64,000 bases of DNA, taken from assembly GCF_025149465.1 (NCBI RefSeq), contig NZ_CP102275.1, positions 558,001 to 622,000 on the forward strand, read 5' to 3'. The notes beneath the pieces were generated by a model. The model ran no database searches. It saw only the letters and a list, made by a program, of their open reading frames with translations, and was not told where the DNA came from. Shown here piece after piece: positions 54,265-63,260 of the stretch (position 1 is the first letter of the stretch; each line of letters opens with the position of its first letter). The position numbers and the translations under genes are program-made. The stretch comes from Thomasclavelia spiroformis DSM 1552 (GTDB lineage Bacteria; Bacillota_I; Bacilli_A; Erysipelotrichales; Coprobacillaceae).

Positions 54265-56970
54265 TTAGTTATTTGAACTTTCAATTGTAAATGTAATTGT
54301 ATCAGTAATTGTTCTAGAATCATTAGATTCAGAAATTCTAACCGTATACTGACCTGGTGTTAATTCAATTTCTCTAGAGCTACTACCTGTAAAGACAATG
54401 GAATCTCCATATGCATTACCGTCACTTGTATAAAAATCAATACTAATAGTATTTGAACTATTTTGTGCATTTACTTTTATTGTAATCAAGTTATTTGTAA
54501 TTGTACTTCCATTACTAACTGATGAACCGTTGGAAGTAATGGAATAATCAATAGTATCATCTAACTTATCAGTACCAACTGATTTAGTAATTTTGTTAGA
54601 TACTTTTTCATGAGCTTTTTGAAAACGATAATATCCAGTAACATTAACTCTATTGGAAGGAGTATAATTTATTGTACCAGTAGGGGCATTAAGAGTTGTT
54701 GAATATAAGACTTCATTAGTATTAGGATTAGTCACTTCAACAACGTATTCAATTACACCATATAATTTAGTTGCTTCATTTGCATTTTCATCAGTAGCAG
54801 CATTTGCTGGTTCGTATTGAGAAAATTCAACATGAATTTTTCCATTACTTGAAAGTGAGGCATTAAATGATGATAAACTATTAATATCATATTCTTCTTC
54901 AGATGATGAATTAGAAGAACTAGCAGGTCCAGTTCCATTTTTAGCCCATGCAGTGATGATTTTATCACTTGGTGTATTTGAATTAGGGCTAACGTATGGG
55001 TAAACACCAGCTACAATTTCTATTTTTTCAACATTGTCAGGTTGTTTAGGATATGATTTTTTATCAGCTGTAGTGTCTTCTAAATATTCAAGTAACTCAC
55101 CTACAACGCGACCTGGATAAGCTTTATAATCAGAAGTATTTTTTCCTTTTTTAATTCCTTCAGTATCAAATCCCATCCAGACTGAACAAGTGTAATCAGG
55201 TGTATATCCTGTCATCCATAAATCACGGCTTTTTCCAGCTTTTACATAGCTACTTTTACTATCCCAGTTAGAAGTACCGGTTTTAGCACCAATGTTATCA
55301 ATACCATTTAAATATGCATAACTTCCTGAACCATTACTAGTATAGCTTAACATTGTTTCACGAATCATGAAAGAAACATCTTCACCAATACTATTAGTAG
55401 CTTTTTTTTGTAACTGTTCGTCTACTTTAATTGTTTCATTGTCTTTTGCAACTTCAATATAATTTACAGTATGTGATTCAATATATTTACCATTATTTGC
55501 TACTGTTGCATAGGCTCCAGCCATTTCTACTGGACTTACACCAGTACTCCAACCACCAATTGCATAAGAATCAGGTAAATCAGGATCTTGATCAGACATG
55601 TCTATTCCTAATGATTCAAGGTCTTCAGTAAGATTTTTAGAACCAGCAACTTTTTTTACTTCTTGGAAAGTAGTATAAGCAGGAATATTCCAAGAATTTT
55701 CTAAAGCTTCTGAAATCGTCATTGAACCATGAAATTGATTATCCCAGTTTTTAATTCCGGCTTCAATTGGTTCATCTTTTACTGTATGACCAGTACACCA
55801 ATCTAAGTATTTATAGGCCATTCCATAATCAAGAATTGGTTTAATTGAAGAACCAGGTTGTTGTTTTACTGTAGCTTTATTTAAGTCTCCAGATTTATAA
55901 TTATGGCCACCAATTACTGCAACAATACGGCCATCTTGTGTAGATTGAACACTTCCACCCATTTGCATATCTTCATCACTATATTTATATGTTTCACCAT
56001 TTGCCATGGCAGTTGCTCTTTTTTGTAATTCCTGATTGCAGTATGTATAGATTTCCATTTGAGTTTCAGTTGGATCTAATCCAGCTTTTTCTTTAACTTC
56101 TTTGGTAACTAAATCAACATATGCAGCTAAAGAATCATCAGAAGTTGAAGTTCCACGGCATAACATATTTTCAATTTTAACTTGTTTAGCTAAATCACAT
56201 TCTTTTTGAGTAATATATCCATGATCAACCATTAAATTTAAAATAATATCACGACGTTTTGTTGCTAAATCTAAATTATAATATGGATCATAGGCACTTG
56301 GTGAATTCAAGGTACCAGCTAATAGTGCAGCTTCTGGTAATGTAAGTTGTGATACTTCTTTATTAAAATAATATTTACTAGCAGCAGCAATACCGATTGA
56401 ATTAGTACTACGTCCAAAATAAATTTTATTTAAATATAAAGTAAGAATTTCTTCTTTACTTACTTCTTTTGTAGCTTGAATAGCTAAAAATATTTCACTT
56501 ATTTTACGAGTATATGTTTGCTCTTCTTTAGGAAAATAAGATTTTTTTATTACCTGCTGAGTAATTGTTGAACCACCACCACGAATACTTAAATGTGCTA
56601 AATTTGTAATTAGTGTTTTAGCAATACGTGGTAAATCAAAACCGTCATGCTCAAAAAATCTTGAATCTTCTGCTGCAACAACAGCATCAATTAATACTTG
56701 TGGTAAATCTTCATAAGTGATGTTTTCACGTTTACCATTAACATCACTTCCATATGTATACATTAATTCACCTTTATCATCGTATATTTTACTAGGTTCT
56801 TCTGAAAGTAATTTTTTTGCTGAAAAATCTTCTGTTTCTTTATAGATAGTCCATGCAAAAAATGATCCTCCAGCAAGACATAAAACAATCATTACAATTC
56901 CTAAACTTGTAAATATTTTTTTCCAATTCAATTTCGTTTTTGATTTTGTTTTTATAGGCTTATTTGTCAT
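54265..56970 (-). CDS. ponA: Bifunctional class A penicillin-binding protein 1A
   Basis: This 901-residue enzyme polymerises and cross-links peptidoglycan. It has a membrane segment (about 19-42), the GT51 glycosyltransferase domain with catalytic Glu101 in EDSRFFEHDG, and the transpeptidase with S374-S-I-K377, S426-W-N428 and K563-T-G565. A long Ser/Asn-rich C-terminal extension (about 680-901) has beta-sandwich-like repeats, longer than in Bacillus PBP1. recU-ponA order is conserved; recU overlaps its start by 11 bases. Confidence 0.96.
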   Translation of the reverse strand: MTNKPIKTKSKTKLNWKKIFTSLGIVMIVLCLAGGSFFAWTIYKETEDFSAKKLLSEEPSKIYDDKGELMYTYGSDVNGKRENITYEDLPQVLIDAVVAAEDSRFFEHDGFDLPRIAKTLITNLAHLSIRGGGSTITQQVIKKSYFPKEEQTYTRKISEIFLAIQATKEVSKEEILTLYLNKIYFGRSTNSIGIAAASKYYFNKEVSQLTLPEAALLAGTLNSPSAYDPYYNLDLATKRRDIILNLMVDHGYITQKECDLAKQVKIENMLCRGTSTSDDSLAAYVDLVTKEVKEKAGLDPTETQMEIYTYCNQELQKRATAMANGETYKYSDEDMQMGGSVQSTQDGRIVAVIGGHNYKSGDLNKATVKQQPGSSIKPILDYGMAYKYLDWCTGHTVKDEPIEAGIKNWDNQFHGSMTISEALENSWNIPAYTTFQEVKKVAGSKNLTEDLESLGIDMSDQDPDLPDSYAIGGWSTGVSPVEMAGAYATVANNGKYIESHTVNYIEVAKDNETIKVDEQLQKKATNSIGEDVSFMIRETMLSYTSNGSGSYAYLNGIDNIGAKTGTSNWDSKSSYVKAGKSRDLWMTGYTPDYTCSVWMGFDTEGIKKGKNTSDYKAYPGRVVGELLEYLEDTTADKKSYPKQPDNVEKIEIVAGVYPYVSPNSNTPSDKIITAWAKNGTGPASSSNSSSEEEYDINSLSSFNASLSSNGKIHVEFSQYEPANAATDENANEATKLYGVIEYVVEVTNPNTNEVLYSTTLNAPTGTINYTPSNRVNVTGYYRFQKAHEKVSNKITKSVGTDKLDDTIDYSITSNGSSVSNGSTITNNLITIKVNAQNSSNTISIDFYTSDGNAYGDSIVFTGSSSREIELTPGQYTVRISESNDSRTITDTITFTIESSNN

Positions 56971-57559
56971 TTTCGTGACCTCCTAAATAATATTGATCGA
57001 TTATTTTTAAATAATTTAATCGGGGATTAAATCCTTGTTCAATCAAATGGCCTCTTTCCTTAATTGCATAATAGGAAATAGATTTTTGATTAGGTTGATA
57101 ATATGCTTCAATTATGTATGAAGCATCAATTAAGTATACCTCATTTAAATGGGTAAAAGCAATAATTACAAAAGCAATTCCTTGATGCTTTATAATACTT
57201 CTTAAATGTTCAATCTGATGAACACTAATATTAGTAAAAGGAAAATTTTGTCTTTTTGTTTCTTTTGCTTCAAAATCTAAATATTTTCCTTTATAAATAC
57301 CATTGTAATCAGTAGTAGAAGGTGTTTTAAAATATGCTTCTATAATTTTAGCTGCTGATCTTTTTGGATAATCTACTCTTACAATTTGTATCGGAGTAGG
57401 TTTTTTATGAATGTTTGCAATCCCATTAGCTAAGTAATATTTATTTGTAAGATTTAGATCTTCTTCAAGATTCATTCCACGATGACGTGTATTTAATTTT
57501 CCATCAATTAATTTAGTTTGATGAACGGTCGCTTTTTTTAAATTTGGATAATTTACCAT
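56960..57559 (-). CDS. recU: Holliday junction resolvase RecU
   Basis: This 199-residue nuclease resolves recombination intermediates. The central nuclease motif DFEAKETKRQNFPFTNISVHQIEHL carries the catalytic Asp/Glu/Lys set of RecU, and the RGMNLEEDLNLTNKYY opening region is typical. The ribosome site AAAGGAG precedes the ATG. It is cotranscribed with ponA, as in Bacillus (prfA-ponA). Confidence 0.95.
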   Translation of the reverse strand: MVNYPNLKKATVHQTKLIDGKLNTRHRGMNLEEDLNLTNKYYLANGIANIHKKPTPIQIVRVDYPKRSAAKIIEAYFKTPSTTDYNGIYKGKYLDFEAKETKRQNFPFTNISVHQIEHLRSIIKHQGIAFVIIAFTHLNEVYLIDASYIIEAYYQPNQKSISYYAIKERGHLIEQGFNPRLNYLKIIDQYYLGGHENDK

Positions 57560-57728
57560 AATTGCTCCTTTTATTACTTTACTCAGGTATTATACCATAA
57601 CTGTGATAAAATATATACTATCTTTATAGTTTCGCATATATTATAAAATTTTCACACAAATATATTAATCACTTGCATTTAATAAAAATTTTTGTTTCAA
57701 TATAATATATAGATAGGAGTTGATTAGC
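57560..57728. other. Divergent regulatory region between recU and gpsB
   Basis: AT-rich spacer with a TATAAT (57701-57706) for gpsB. No good -35 hexamer is evident at the right spacing, and no gene is seen. Confidence 0.5.
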
Positions 57729-58064
57729 GTGGAACAAAAAATTATTTTAAGTCCTAAAAAAATAGTTGCTAAAGAGTTTAAAGTAGATTTTAAAGGATAT
57801 AACGCTGAAGAAGTAGATCATTTTTTAGATATCATTGTTAAAGATTATGAAACTTTTGCTGCAATGTTAAATGCATCATATGATAAAATCGATCAGTTAG
57901 AATCACGTTTAAATGAGCAAAAAATAAAAATAGTTAAATTGGAACGTGAAAAAGCTTTACAAGATGATAATATACATGCTATGGAAGAAAACTTGTCAAC
58001 AAATGTTGATATTTTAAAAAGATTATCTTTATTAGAAAAAGTTGTATTTAATCAAAACAAATAA
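57729..58064 (+). CDS. gpsB: Cell cycle protein GpsB
   Basis: This 111-residue DivIVA-domain protein begins with the lipid/partner-binding region ILSPKKIVAKEFKVDFKGYNAEEVDHFLD, then a coiled coil (about 45-90) and a short C-terminal helix. GpsB couples elongation and division by binding class A PBPs; its neighbour on the other strand is ponA. The start is GTG 57729 behind GGAG; TTG 57720 is too near that site. Standard Bacillus order gpsB-rnpB is kept. Confidence 0.93.
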   Translation: MEQKIILSPKKIVAKEFKVDFKGYNAEEVDHFLDIIVKDYETFAAMLNASYDKIDQLESRLNEQKIKIVKLEREKALQDDNIHAMEENLSTNVDILKRLSLLEKVVFNQNK

Positions 58065-58090
58065 GATGCAGAATTTGCATCTTATTTACT
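58063..58090 (+). terminator. Terminator after gpsB
   Basis: AAGATGCA (58063-58070) pairs with TGCATCTT (58076-58083) around GAATT, followed by a short T-rich tail. Confidence 0.7.
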
Positions 58091-58108
58091 TTAGAAAATA
58101 ATTTATAC

Positions 58109-58136
58109 TTGTTTTCTAAAAAAAAGTATGTAAAAT
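58109..58136 (+). promoter_or_regulatory. Promoter of rnpB
   Basis: TTGTTT (58109-58114), a 16-base spacer and TAAAAT (58131-58136), just before the RNase P RNA 5' end. Confidence 0.7.
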
Positions 58137-58139
58137 ATA

Positions 58140-58480
58140 AATGACTCGTAGAAAACGATTGCTACGAAAGTAGAGGAAAGTCCAGGCTTCCACAAACTGC
58201 GATGTTTGTAGTGTTTGTACATGACGAATCAATAAGTCATGGTAGCGTGAGCTAACGACAAGCCTAAGACCTAAGCAAATATGTATGGTTGATAAGCTAT
58301 AAAGTGCCACAGAAACTATTCCAGTCGAAAGACTTGGCTGAAAAGAGGTAAACTCTGCAAGGAAGAAACCCAAATTTGGTAGGGGAATCGTCTTGAAGGA
58401 AATGAACTAAAAGACGGATGTTTAAAACATAGATAAATAATCGTTTGAAAAACAGAACTTGGCTTACGAAACGAGTCATT
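58140..58480 (+). ncRNA. rnpB: RNase P RNA, class B type
   Basis: The RNA component of RNase P matures tRNA 5' ends. The conserved block GAGGAAAGTCC near 58173, GAAACTATTCCAGTCG near 58313 and the matching ACAGAA near 58451 form the catalytic core. The ends ATGACTCGT (58141) and ACGAGTCAT (58471) form helix P1. Length (about 340) and location after gpsB fit the Bacillus-type RNA. Confidence 0.95.
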
Positions 58481-58484
58481 ATAT

Positions 58485-58507
58485 AGCTGATTTATTCAGC
58501 TTTTTTA
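58485..58507 (+). terminator. Terminator after rnpB
   Basis: AGCTGA pairs with TCAGCT around TTTAT, followed by TTTTT. Confidence 0.8.
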
Positions 58508-58547
58508 TTTAGTCATTATATTTATAATAATACATAGAGGTGTGAAT

Positions 58548-59099
58548 ATGGACAAACATGATAAAACAAGATATGTATTTGCTCAAGCGATTAAGGATTT
58601 GATTAAAATGACTTCATTAGATAAAATTACAGTAACTGATATTGTAATGAGAAGTGGAATGACACGCCAAACGTTTTATCGCCATTTTAAGGATAAGTAT
58701 GATTTAGTGAATTGGTATTTTGAAAAATTGGTACTGAAATCTTTTCGTAAAATGGGAAATGGTTGTTCTTTATATGAAGCATTATATTTAAAATTTGAAT
58801 TTATTAAAAATGAACATTCTTTTTTCAAAGAAGCTTTTAAATCTAATGATTATAATAGTTTAGTTAATTATGATTTTAATTGTATTTATGATTTTTATCG
58901 CTCTATTTTTGAAAATAAATTAGGACATCAAATAGATAAAGAATTCGATTTTTTGTTGAAGATGTATTGTCATGGTTCAGTTGATATGACAGTTGAGTGG
59001 ATTTTAAACGATATGCCAAGTGATATTGATGAAATAGTTAAGTTATTGATAGAAGCTTTGCCAAAACGTATGAAACAAAATATTTTAGATATTTATTAA
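58548..59099 (+). CDS. TetR/AcrR-family transcriptional regulator
   Basis: This 183-residue regulator has the TetR helix-turn-helix at about 24-50 (ITVTDIVMRSGMTRQTFYRHF) and a ligand/dimer domain of the DhaS-like TetR_C_8 type. Target unknown. It lies directly upstream of ahpC, whose promoter has an 18-bp palindrome that could be its operator. ATG 58548 follows AGAGGTG; an in-frame GTG at 58542 is inside that site. Monocistronic with a terminator. Confidence 0.9.
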   Translation: MDKHDKTRYVFAQAIKDLIKMTSLDKITVTDIVMRSGMTRQTFYRHFKDKYDLVNWYFEKLVLKSFRKMGNGCSLYEALYLKFEFIKNEHSFFKEAFKSNDYNSLVNYDFNCIYDFYRSIFENKLGHQIDKEFDFLLKMYCHGSVDMTVEWILNDMPSDIDEIVKLLIEALPKRMKQNILDIY

Positions 59100-59106
59100 A
59101 TGAATT

Positions 59107-59158
59107 AAAAATAGGCAAAATCCTTATTTTATATAAAAAGGAAATTTGCCTATTTTTA
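59107..59158 (+). terminator. Terminator after the TetR gene
   Basis: AAAAATAGGCAAA pairs with TTTGCCTATTTTT, with an inner TCCTT/AAGGA helix. Confidence 0.8.
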
Positions 59159-59251
59159 TTATTCTATAATTAATAAAAATATTATTTTCATATGATTTAT
59201 TATTGGTTTTAACTAAATACTTAAATTTATTTTTAATGAAAGAGCATATGA

Positions 59252-59280
59252 ATTGCAAAAACAAATAAGCTGTGTTAAAT
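59252..59280 (+). promoter_or_regulatory. Promoter of ahpC
   Basis: TTGCAA at about 59252, a 17-base spacer and TAAATT at about 59275, just upstream of the operator-like palindrome. Confidence 0.55.
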
Positions 59281-59287
59281 TATAAAC

Positions 59288-59305
59288 AGTTAGTTAAAAC
59301 TAACT
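59288..59305. promoter_or_regulatory. Operator-like 18-bp palindrome upstream of ahpC
   Basis: AGTTAGTTAAAACTAACT (59288-59305) is a perfect palindrome with a two-base centre. It lies just downstream of the likely -10, 30 bases before the ahpC start, in a repressor position. The TetR-family gene next door is the obvious candidate binder. Confidence 0.6.
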
Positions 59306-59335
59306 AAATATAAATTTAGAAAGAGGAGACCAAAT

Positions 59336-59899
59336 ATGTCGTTAATTGGAAAAGAAATACAAGATTTTAAAACACAAGCATTTATAAAAGATGAGTTTAA
59401 AGAAATAACTAAGCAAGATTTATTAGGAAAATGGAATGTTTTCTTTTTTTATCCAGCAGACTTTACATTTGTTTGCCCAACTGAATTGGAAGATTTAGCA
59501 AATAAATATATTGAATTTAAAAATATTAATTGTGAAATTTATTCAGTATCATGTGATACCCATTTTGTTCACAAAGCATGGCATGATACCTCTAAAACAA
59601 TTAAAAAAATTCAATATCCAATGTTAGCTGATCCAACAGCTACGTTAGCTAAAGATTTTGATGTTTATATTGAAGCTGATGGTTTAGCTGAAAGAGGAAC
59701 GTTTATTATTAATCCTGAAGGAAAAATTGTTGCATATGAAGTTATCGCTGGTAATGTAGGAAGAAATGCTGATGAATTATTAAGAAGAGTACAAGCATCA
59801 CAATTTGTTTATGAACATGGAGACGAAGTATGTCCAGCTAAATGGAAACCTGGGGAAAAAACATTAAAACCTTCTTTAGATTTAGTAGGAATGATTTAA
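59336..59899 (+). CDS. ahpC: Alkyl hydroperoxide reductase AhpC (2-Cys peroxiredoxin)
   Basis: This 187-residue peroxiredoxin reduces peroxides. The peroxidatic Cys47 is in FTFVCPTE and the resolving Cys166 in DEVCPAKW, the AhpC/Prx1 pattern, with DPTATLAKDF and GTFIINPEG in between. The ribosome site AGAGGAG precedes ATG. Its stop overlaps the start of the reductase partner gene (TAATG), so the two are coupled and act as one system. Confidence 0.96.
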   Translation: MSLIGKEIQDFKTQAFIKDEFKEITKQDLLGKWNVFFFYPADFTFVCPTELEDLANKYIEFKNINCEIYSVSCDTHFVHKAWHDTSKTIKKIQYPMLADPTATLAKDFDVYIEADGLAERGTFIINPEGKIVAYEVIAGNVGRNADELLRRVQASQFVYEHGDEVCPAKWKPGEKTLKPSLDLVGMI

Positions 59900-61500
59900 T
59901 GAATCAAGTTTATGATGTGATTATTGTAGGTGGAGGTCCAGCAGGACTTTCATCTGCAATATATTTAACAAGGGCAAAATATAGCGTTTTAGTAATTGAA
60001 AAAGAAAAATTTGGCGGACAGATTACGATTACATCTGAAATAGTTAATTATCCAGGGGTTATGGAAGATTCTGGTGAAGGTTTAACATTAAAGATGAAAA
60101 AACAAGCGCAAAATTTTGGCGCTGAATTTAAGATTGCTACGGTTAAAGAACTAAAACTTGATGGGCCAATTAAAAAGGTTATAACTAATCAAGGAGAATT
60201 TAAATCAATTGGATTAGTTTTAGCAGTTGGCGCTTCACCTAGAAAACTGGGTTTTCCAGGTGAAAAAGAGTTTCAAGGACGAGGAATTGCTTATTGTGCA
60301 ACATGTGATGGTGAATTTTTTGAAGGATGTGAATTATTTGTCATTGGTGGAGGATTTGCTGCATGTGAAGAAGCATTATTTTTAACACAATACGCTTCAA
60401 AAATTATAATGATTGTTAGAGAAAAAGAATTTACATGCGCGCAATCAATTGCAGATGAAGTAAAAAAACATCCACAAATTAAAATATGTTTTGAAACAGA
60501 AATTATCGAAGCAGGAGGAAACTTACAATTAGAATATGCCATATTTAGAAATAATCGAAATCAAACAACATGGCGTTATGATGTAGCTGATAAACAAAAG
60601 TTTGGTATTTTTGTTTTTGCAGGCTATGTTCCAGCAAATAACTTATTTAAAGATCAATTATTATTAAATGAGCAGGGTTATTTAATAACTGATCGTTATC
60701 AAAAAACAAACATAGATGGAGTTTATGGAGCTGGTGATATTTGTGATAAAGAATTAAGACAGGTTGTAACAGCTGTTAGTGATGGTGCAATTGCGGCAAC
60801 TTCATTAGAAAAGTATATATCACAAATAAAAAAACAGTATAATTTATTAACAAAGGAAGTTCAAAGGATGGAAGTACAAAAGAAGATAACAAATCATAGC
60901 GATAATTTTATATCTAATGAAATTAGATCGCAGTTACTTCCTATTTTAGATAAAATAACAAAAAATATTTATCTTGTGACTTATCTTAATAATGATTCAT
61001 TTTCATTAGAATTAAAAAACTTTGTCGAAGAGTTCTCTTCACTATCTTCACATATACATGTAATAATAAAACAATCTAAGGAATCATATATAGATATATG
61101 TGATGATAATAAAAAATCAAAAAATTTACATTATTATTTAATACCTGGTGGACATGAATTTAATTCTTTTGTATTAGCTATATATAATATAGGTACTATA
61201 GGGCAAACAATTGAAAAAGATATTTATCAAAAAATTTTAGATTTAAAACAACATGAAATTCAAATATTTGTTTCTTTATCATGCACAATGTGTCCTGAAG
61301 TTGTTCAGTCAGTTCAAAGAATAGCTATTGAAAATGAAAATGTTTGTGCATCAATTTATGATTTAAATCATTATCCAGAATATAAAGAAAAATATAATAT
61401 AATGAGTGTTCCTTGTACAATAATTGATCGTAAAAAAGTTATTTTTGGAAAGAAATCTTTTGAAGAAATAGTAACATTTATAGAAGAACAAGAACTATAA
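59899..61500 (+). CDS. AhpF-like reductase with permuted domain order
   Basis: This 533-residue protein is expected to recycle AhpC with NAD(P)H. Residues 1-310 are a thioredoxin-reductase-like flavoprotein: GGGPAGLSSA (FAD), CATC redox pair (133-136), GGGFAACEEA (NADPH site) and GVYGAGDICD. Residues about 350-533 resemble the N-terminal domain of AhpF: a first thioredoxin fold without cysteines but with GGHEFNSFVLAIYNIG, then a second with SLSCTMCPEVVQ (C462/C465). In classical AhpF this domain precedes the reductase; here it follows. Overlaps ahpC by one base. Confidence 0.9.
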   Translation: MNQVYDVIIVGGGPAGLSSAIYLTRAKYSVLVIEKEKFGGQITITSEIVNYPGVMEDSGEGLTLKMKKQAQNFGAEFKIATVKELKLDGPIKKVITNQGEFKSIGLVLAVGASPRKLGFPGEKEFQGRGIAYCATCDGEFFEGCELFVIGGGFAACEEALFLTQYASKIIMIVREKEFTCAQSIADEVKKHPQIKICFETEIIEAGGNLQLEYAIFRNNRNQTTWRYDVADKQKFGIFVFAGYVPANNLFKDQLLLNEQGYLITDRYQKTNIDGVYGAGDICDKELRQVVTAVSDGAIAATSLEKYISQIKKQYNLLTKEVQRMEVQKKITNHSDNFISNEIRSQLLPILDKITKNIYLVTYLNNDSFSLELKNFVEEFSSLSSHIHVIIKQSKESYIDICDDNKKSKNLHYYLIPGGHEFNSFVLAIYNIGTIGQTIEKDIYQKILDLKQHEIQIFVSLSCTMCPEVVQSVQRIAIENENVCASIYDLNHYPEYKEKYNIMSVPCTIIDRKKVIFGKKSFEEIVTFIEEQEL

Positions 61501-61524
61501 TTCCCTATGGATTTATAGTTTTTT
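61494..61524 (+). terminator. Terminator after the AhpF-like gene
   Basis: ACTATAATTCC pairs with GGATTTATAGT (one mismatch), followed by six T residues. Confidence 0.75.
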
Positions 61525-61827
61525 ATAGTGTTTTTAAGAAAATTAGTTATATAAATAAAAATAATTATAAATATTTTATAACTAAAAGATGAAGATATTA
61601 AAAAAATAATGAGACTATAACTTTAATGTAATTATGTATGTTTTTAAATAGAGAAATTTTAAAGGGAATATGTACATTTACTTTGTTAAATATGAAAACA
61701 GCTAGTATTTTTATAAAATTATTATATATTAAAATATTTTTTGAATTTATTTTAATAATTGATTAAATAAGACGTATTTTGTCTATTCTATAGATATATA
61801 TTTATATCTTTTTATAAATAGAAAAAT
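61525..61827. other. AT-rich intergenic region before fucO
   Basis: No coding sequence is seen. It is nearly all A/T with one AT-only hairpin (AGATATA-TATT-TATATCT). Regulatory sites for fucO lie at its 3' edge. Confidence 0.5.
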
Positions 61828-61851
61828 GTTACAAACGCTTACATTTGTAAC
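61828..61851 (+). promoter_or_regulatory. cre-like site inside an inverted repeat
   Basis: TTACAAACGCTTACA (61829-61843) matches the cre consensus at all positions but one. It is framed by GTTACAAA (61828-61835) and TTTGTAAC (61844-61851). It lies just upstream of the -35. Confidence 0.5.
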
Positions 61852-61881
61852 TTGTTTTTAATTTACTTTGGGTGATAAAAT
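61852..61881 (+). promoter_or_regulatory. Promoter of fucO
   Basis: TTGTTT (61852-61857), an 18-base spacer and TAAAAT (61876-61881). Confidence 0.55.
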
Positions 61882-61914
61882 ATAAGTAATTAGAAACAAA
61901 GGAGATTGATAAAG

Positions 61915-63060
61915 ATGGCAAACAGGTTTGTATTAAATGAAACAAGTTATCATGGAAAAGGTGCGATTGATGAAATTCCTAATGAAGCAAAAGCAAGAGG
62001 ATTCAAAAAAGCATTAGTATGTTCAGATCCTGATTTAATTAAATTTAATGTAACAAAGAAAGTCACTAATTTATTAGACGAAGCGGGATTGGCTTATGAA
62101 ATTTTTTCGGATATTAAAGCAAATCCAACGATTGAAAATGTTCAACATGGTGTACAAGCATTAAAAGATGCTAAAGCTGATTATATCATTGCAATTGGTG
62201 GAGGTTCTTCAATGGATACAGCAAAAGCTGTAGGAATTATTGATCGTAATCCTGAATTTAGCGATGTTAGAAGTCTTGAAGGGGTAGCTGATACTAAAAA
62301 TCCATGTACACCAATTTTTGCTGTACCAACAACAGCAGGAACAGCTGCAGAAGTTACTATTAATTATGTTATCACTGATGCAAAAAATGATCGAAAAATG
62401 GTATGTGTAGATGTGCATGATATTCCAGTAGTAGCTTTTGTTGATCCTGATATGATGGCATCGATGCCAAAAGGATTAACTGCTGCAACTGGTATGGATG
62501 CTTTAACTCATGCAATTGAAGGATATATTACTAAAGGTGCATGGCAATTAAGTGATATGTTCCATCTTAAAGCAATAGAAATTATTTCTAAATCATTAAG
62601 AGGTGCTGTAGATAATACACCAGAATGTAGAGAAGGAATGGCATTAGGTCAATATATTGCTGGCATGGGATTTTCAAATGTTGGATTAGGATTGGTTCAT
62701 TCAATGGCTCATCCATTAGGAGCACTATATGATACACCTCATGGTGTTGCTAATGCAATTATTTTACCAACAGTTATGGAATACAATGCTGAATATACTG
62801 GTGAAAAATATAAGGATATTGCAAAAGCTATGGGTGTTGATGTTACAGGTATGTCACAAGATGAATATCGTAAAGCTGCAGTAGAGGCAGTTAAAAAGTT
62901 ATCTCAAGATGTTGGGATTCCGGCTGATTTAAAAGAAATTGTTAAAGTTGAAGATTTAGACTTTTTAAGTGAATCAGCATTAGCAGATGCGTGTTGTCCA
63001 GGTAATCCAAGAGATACAAGTGTTGGAGAAATTAAAGAGTTATATAAATCTCTATTATAA
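61915..63060 (+). CDS. fucO: Lactaldehyde reductase / iron-containing alcohol dehydrogenase
   Basis: This 381-residue group III dehydrogenase strongly resembles E. coli FucO along its length: MANRFVLNET, IAIGGGSSMDTAKA, FAVPTTAGTAAEVT, ATGMDALTHAIEGYITKGAW and FSNVGLGLVHSMAHPLGA, with the metal-binding Asp and His residues in the last two blocks. It reduces L-lactaldehyde to 1,2-propanediol in fucose or rhamnose fermentation. No sugar genes are nearby, so another alcohol is possible. ATG 61915 follows AAAGGAG. Confidence 0.92.
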   Translation: MANRFVLNETSYHGKGAIDEIPNEAKARGFKKALVCSDPDLIKFNVTKKVTNLLDEAGLAYEIFSDIKANPTIENVQHGVQALKDAKADYIIAIGGGSSMDTAKAVGIIDRNPEFSDVRSLEGVADTKNPCTPIFAVPTTAGTAAEVTINYVITDAKNDRKMVCVDVHDIPVVAFVDPDMMASMPKGLTAATGMDALTHAIEGYITKGAWQLSDMFHLKAIEIISKSLRGAVDNTPECREGMALGQYIAGMGFSNVGLGLVHSMAHPLGALYDTPHGVANAIILPTVMEYNAEYTGEKYKDIAKAMGVDVTGMSQDEYRKAAVEAVKKLSQDVGIPADLKEIVKVEDLDFLSESALADACCPGNPRDTSVGEIKELYKSLL

Positions 63061-63068
63061 AAATTTTT

Positions 63069-63108
63069 TAACTAGATGAATTTGATATTTCATCTAGTTA
63101 TTTTTTTC
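63069..63108 (+). terminator. Terminator after fucO
   Basis: A 12-bp stem (TAACTAGATGAA with TTCATCTAGTTA) is followed by a run of T. Confidence 0.85.
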
Positions 63109-63182
63109 CTGATTTATTATATCTAAATAAAAGAATGTGTATATTTTTTAAAATCTTTCATAAAATAAATGTGATTAGGTTA

Positions 63183-63210
63183 TTGTCAATAATAATAATT
63201 ATGATATAAT
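63183..63210 (+). promoter_or_regulatory. Promoter of the rodZ-like gene
   Basis: TTGTCA (63183-63188), a 16-base spacer and TATAAT (63205-63210) with TGA before it (extended -10). Confidence 0.75.
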
Positions 63211-63260
63211 TTAGATGTTTATTAGAGGTTTTTAATTAAATATAAAAAGGAGGATAGCTC

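Noticed and set aside
61750-61827. Terminator-like AT hairpin before fucO
   Set aside because: The hairpin is only A-T pairs in very AT-rich DNA and serves no nearby gene.
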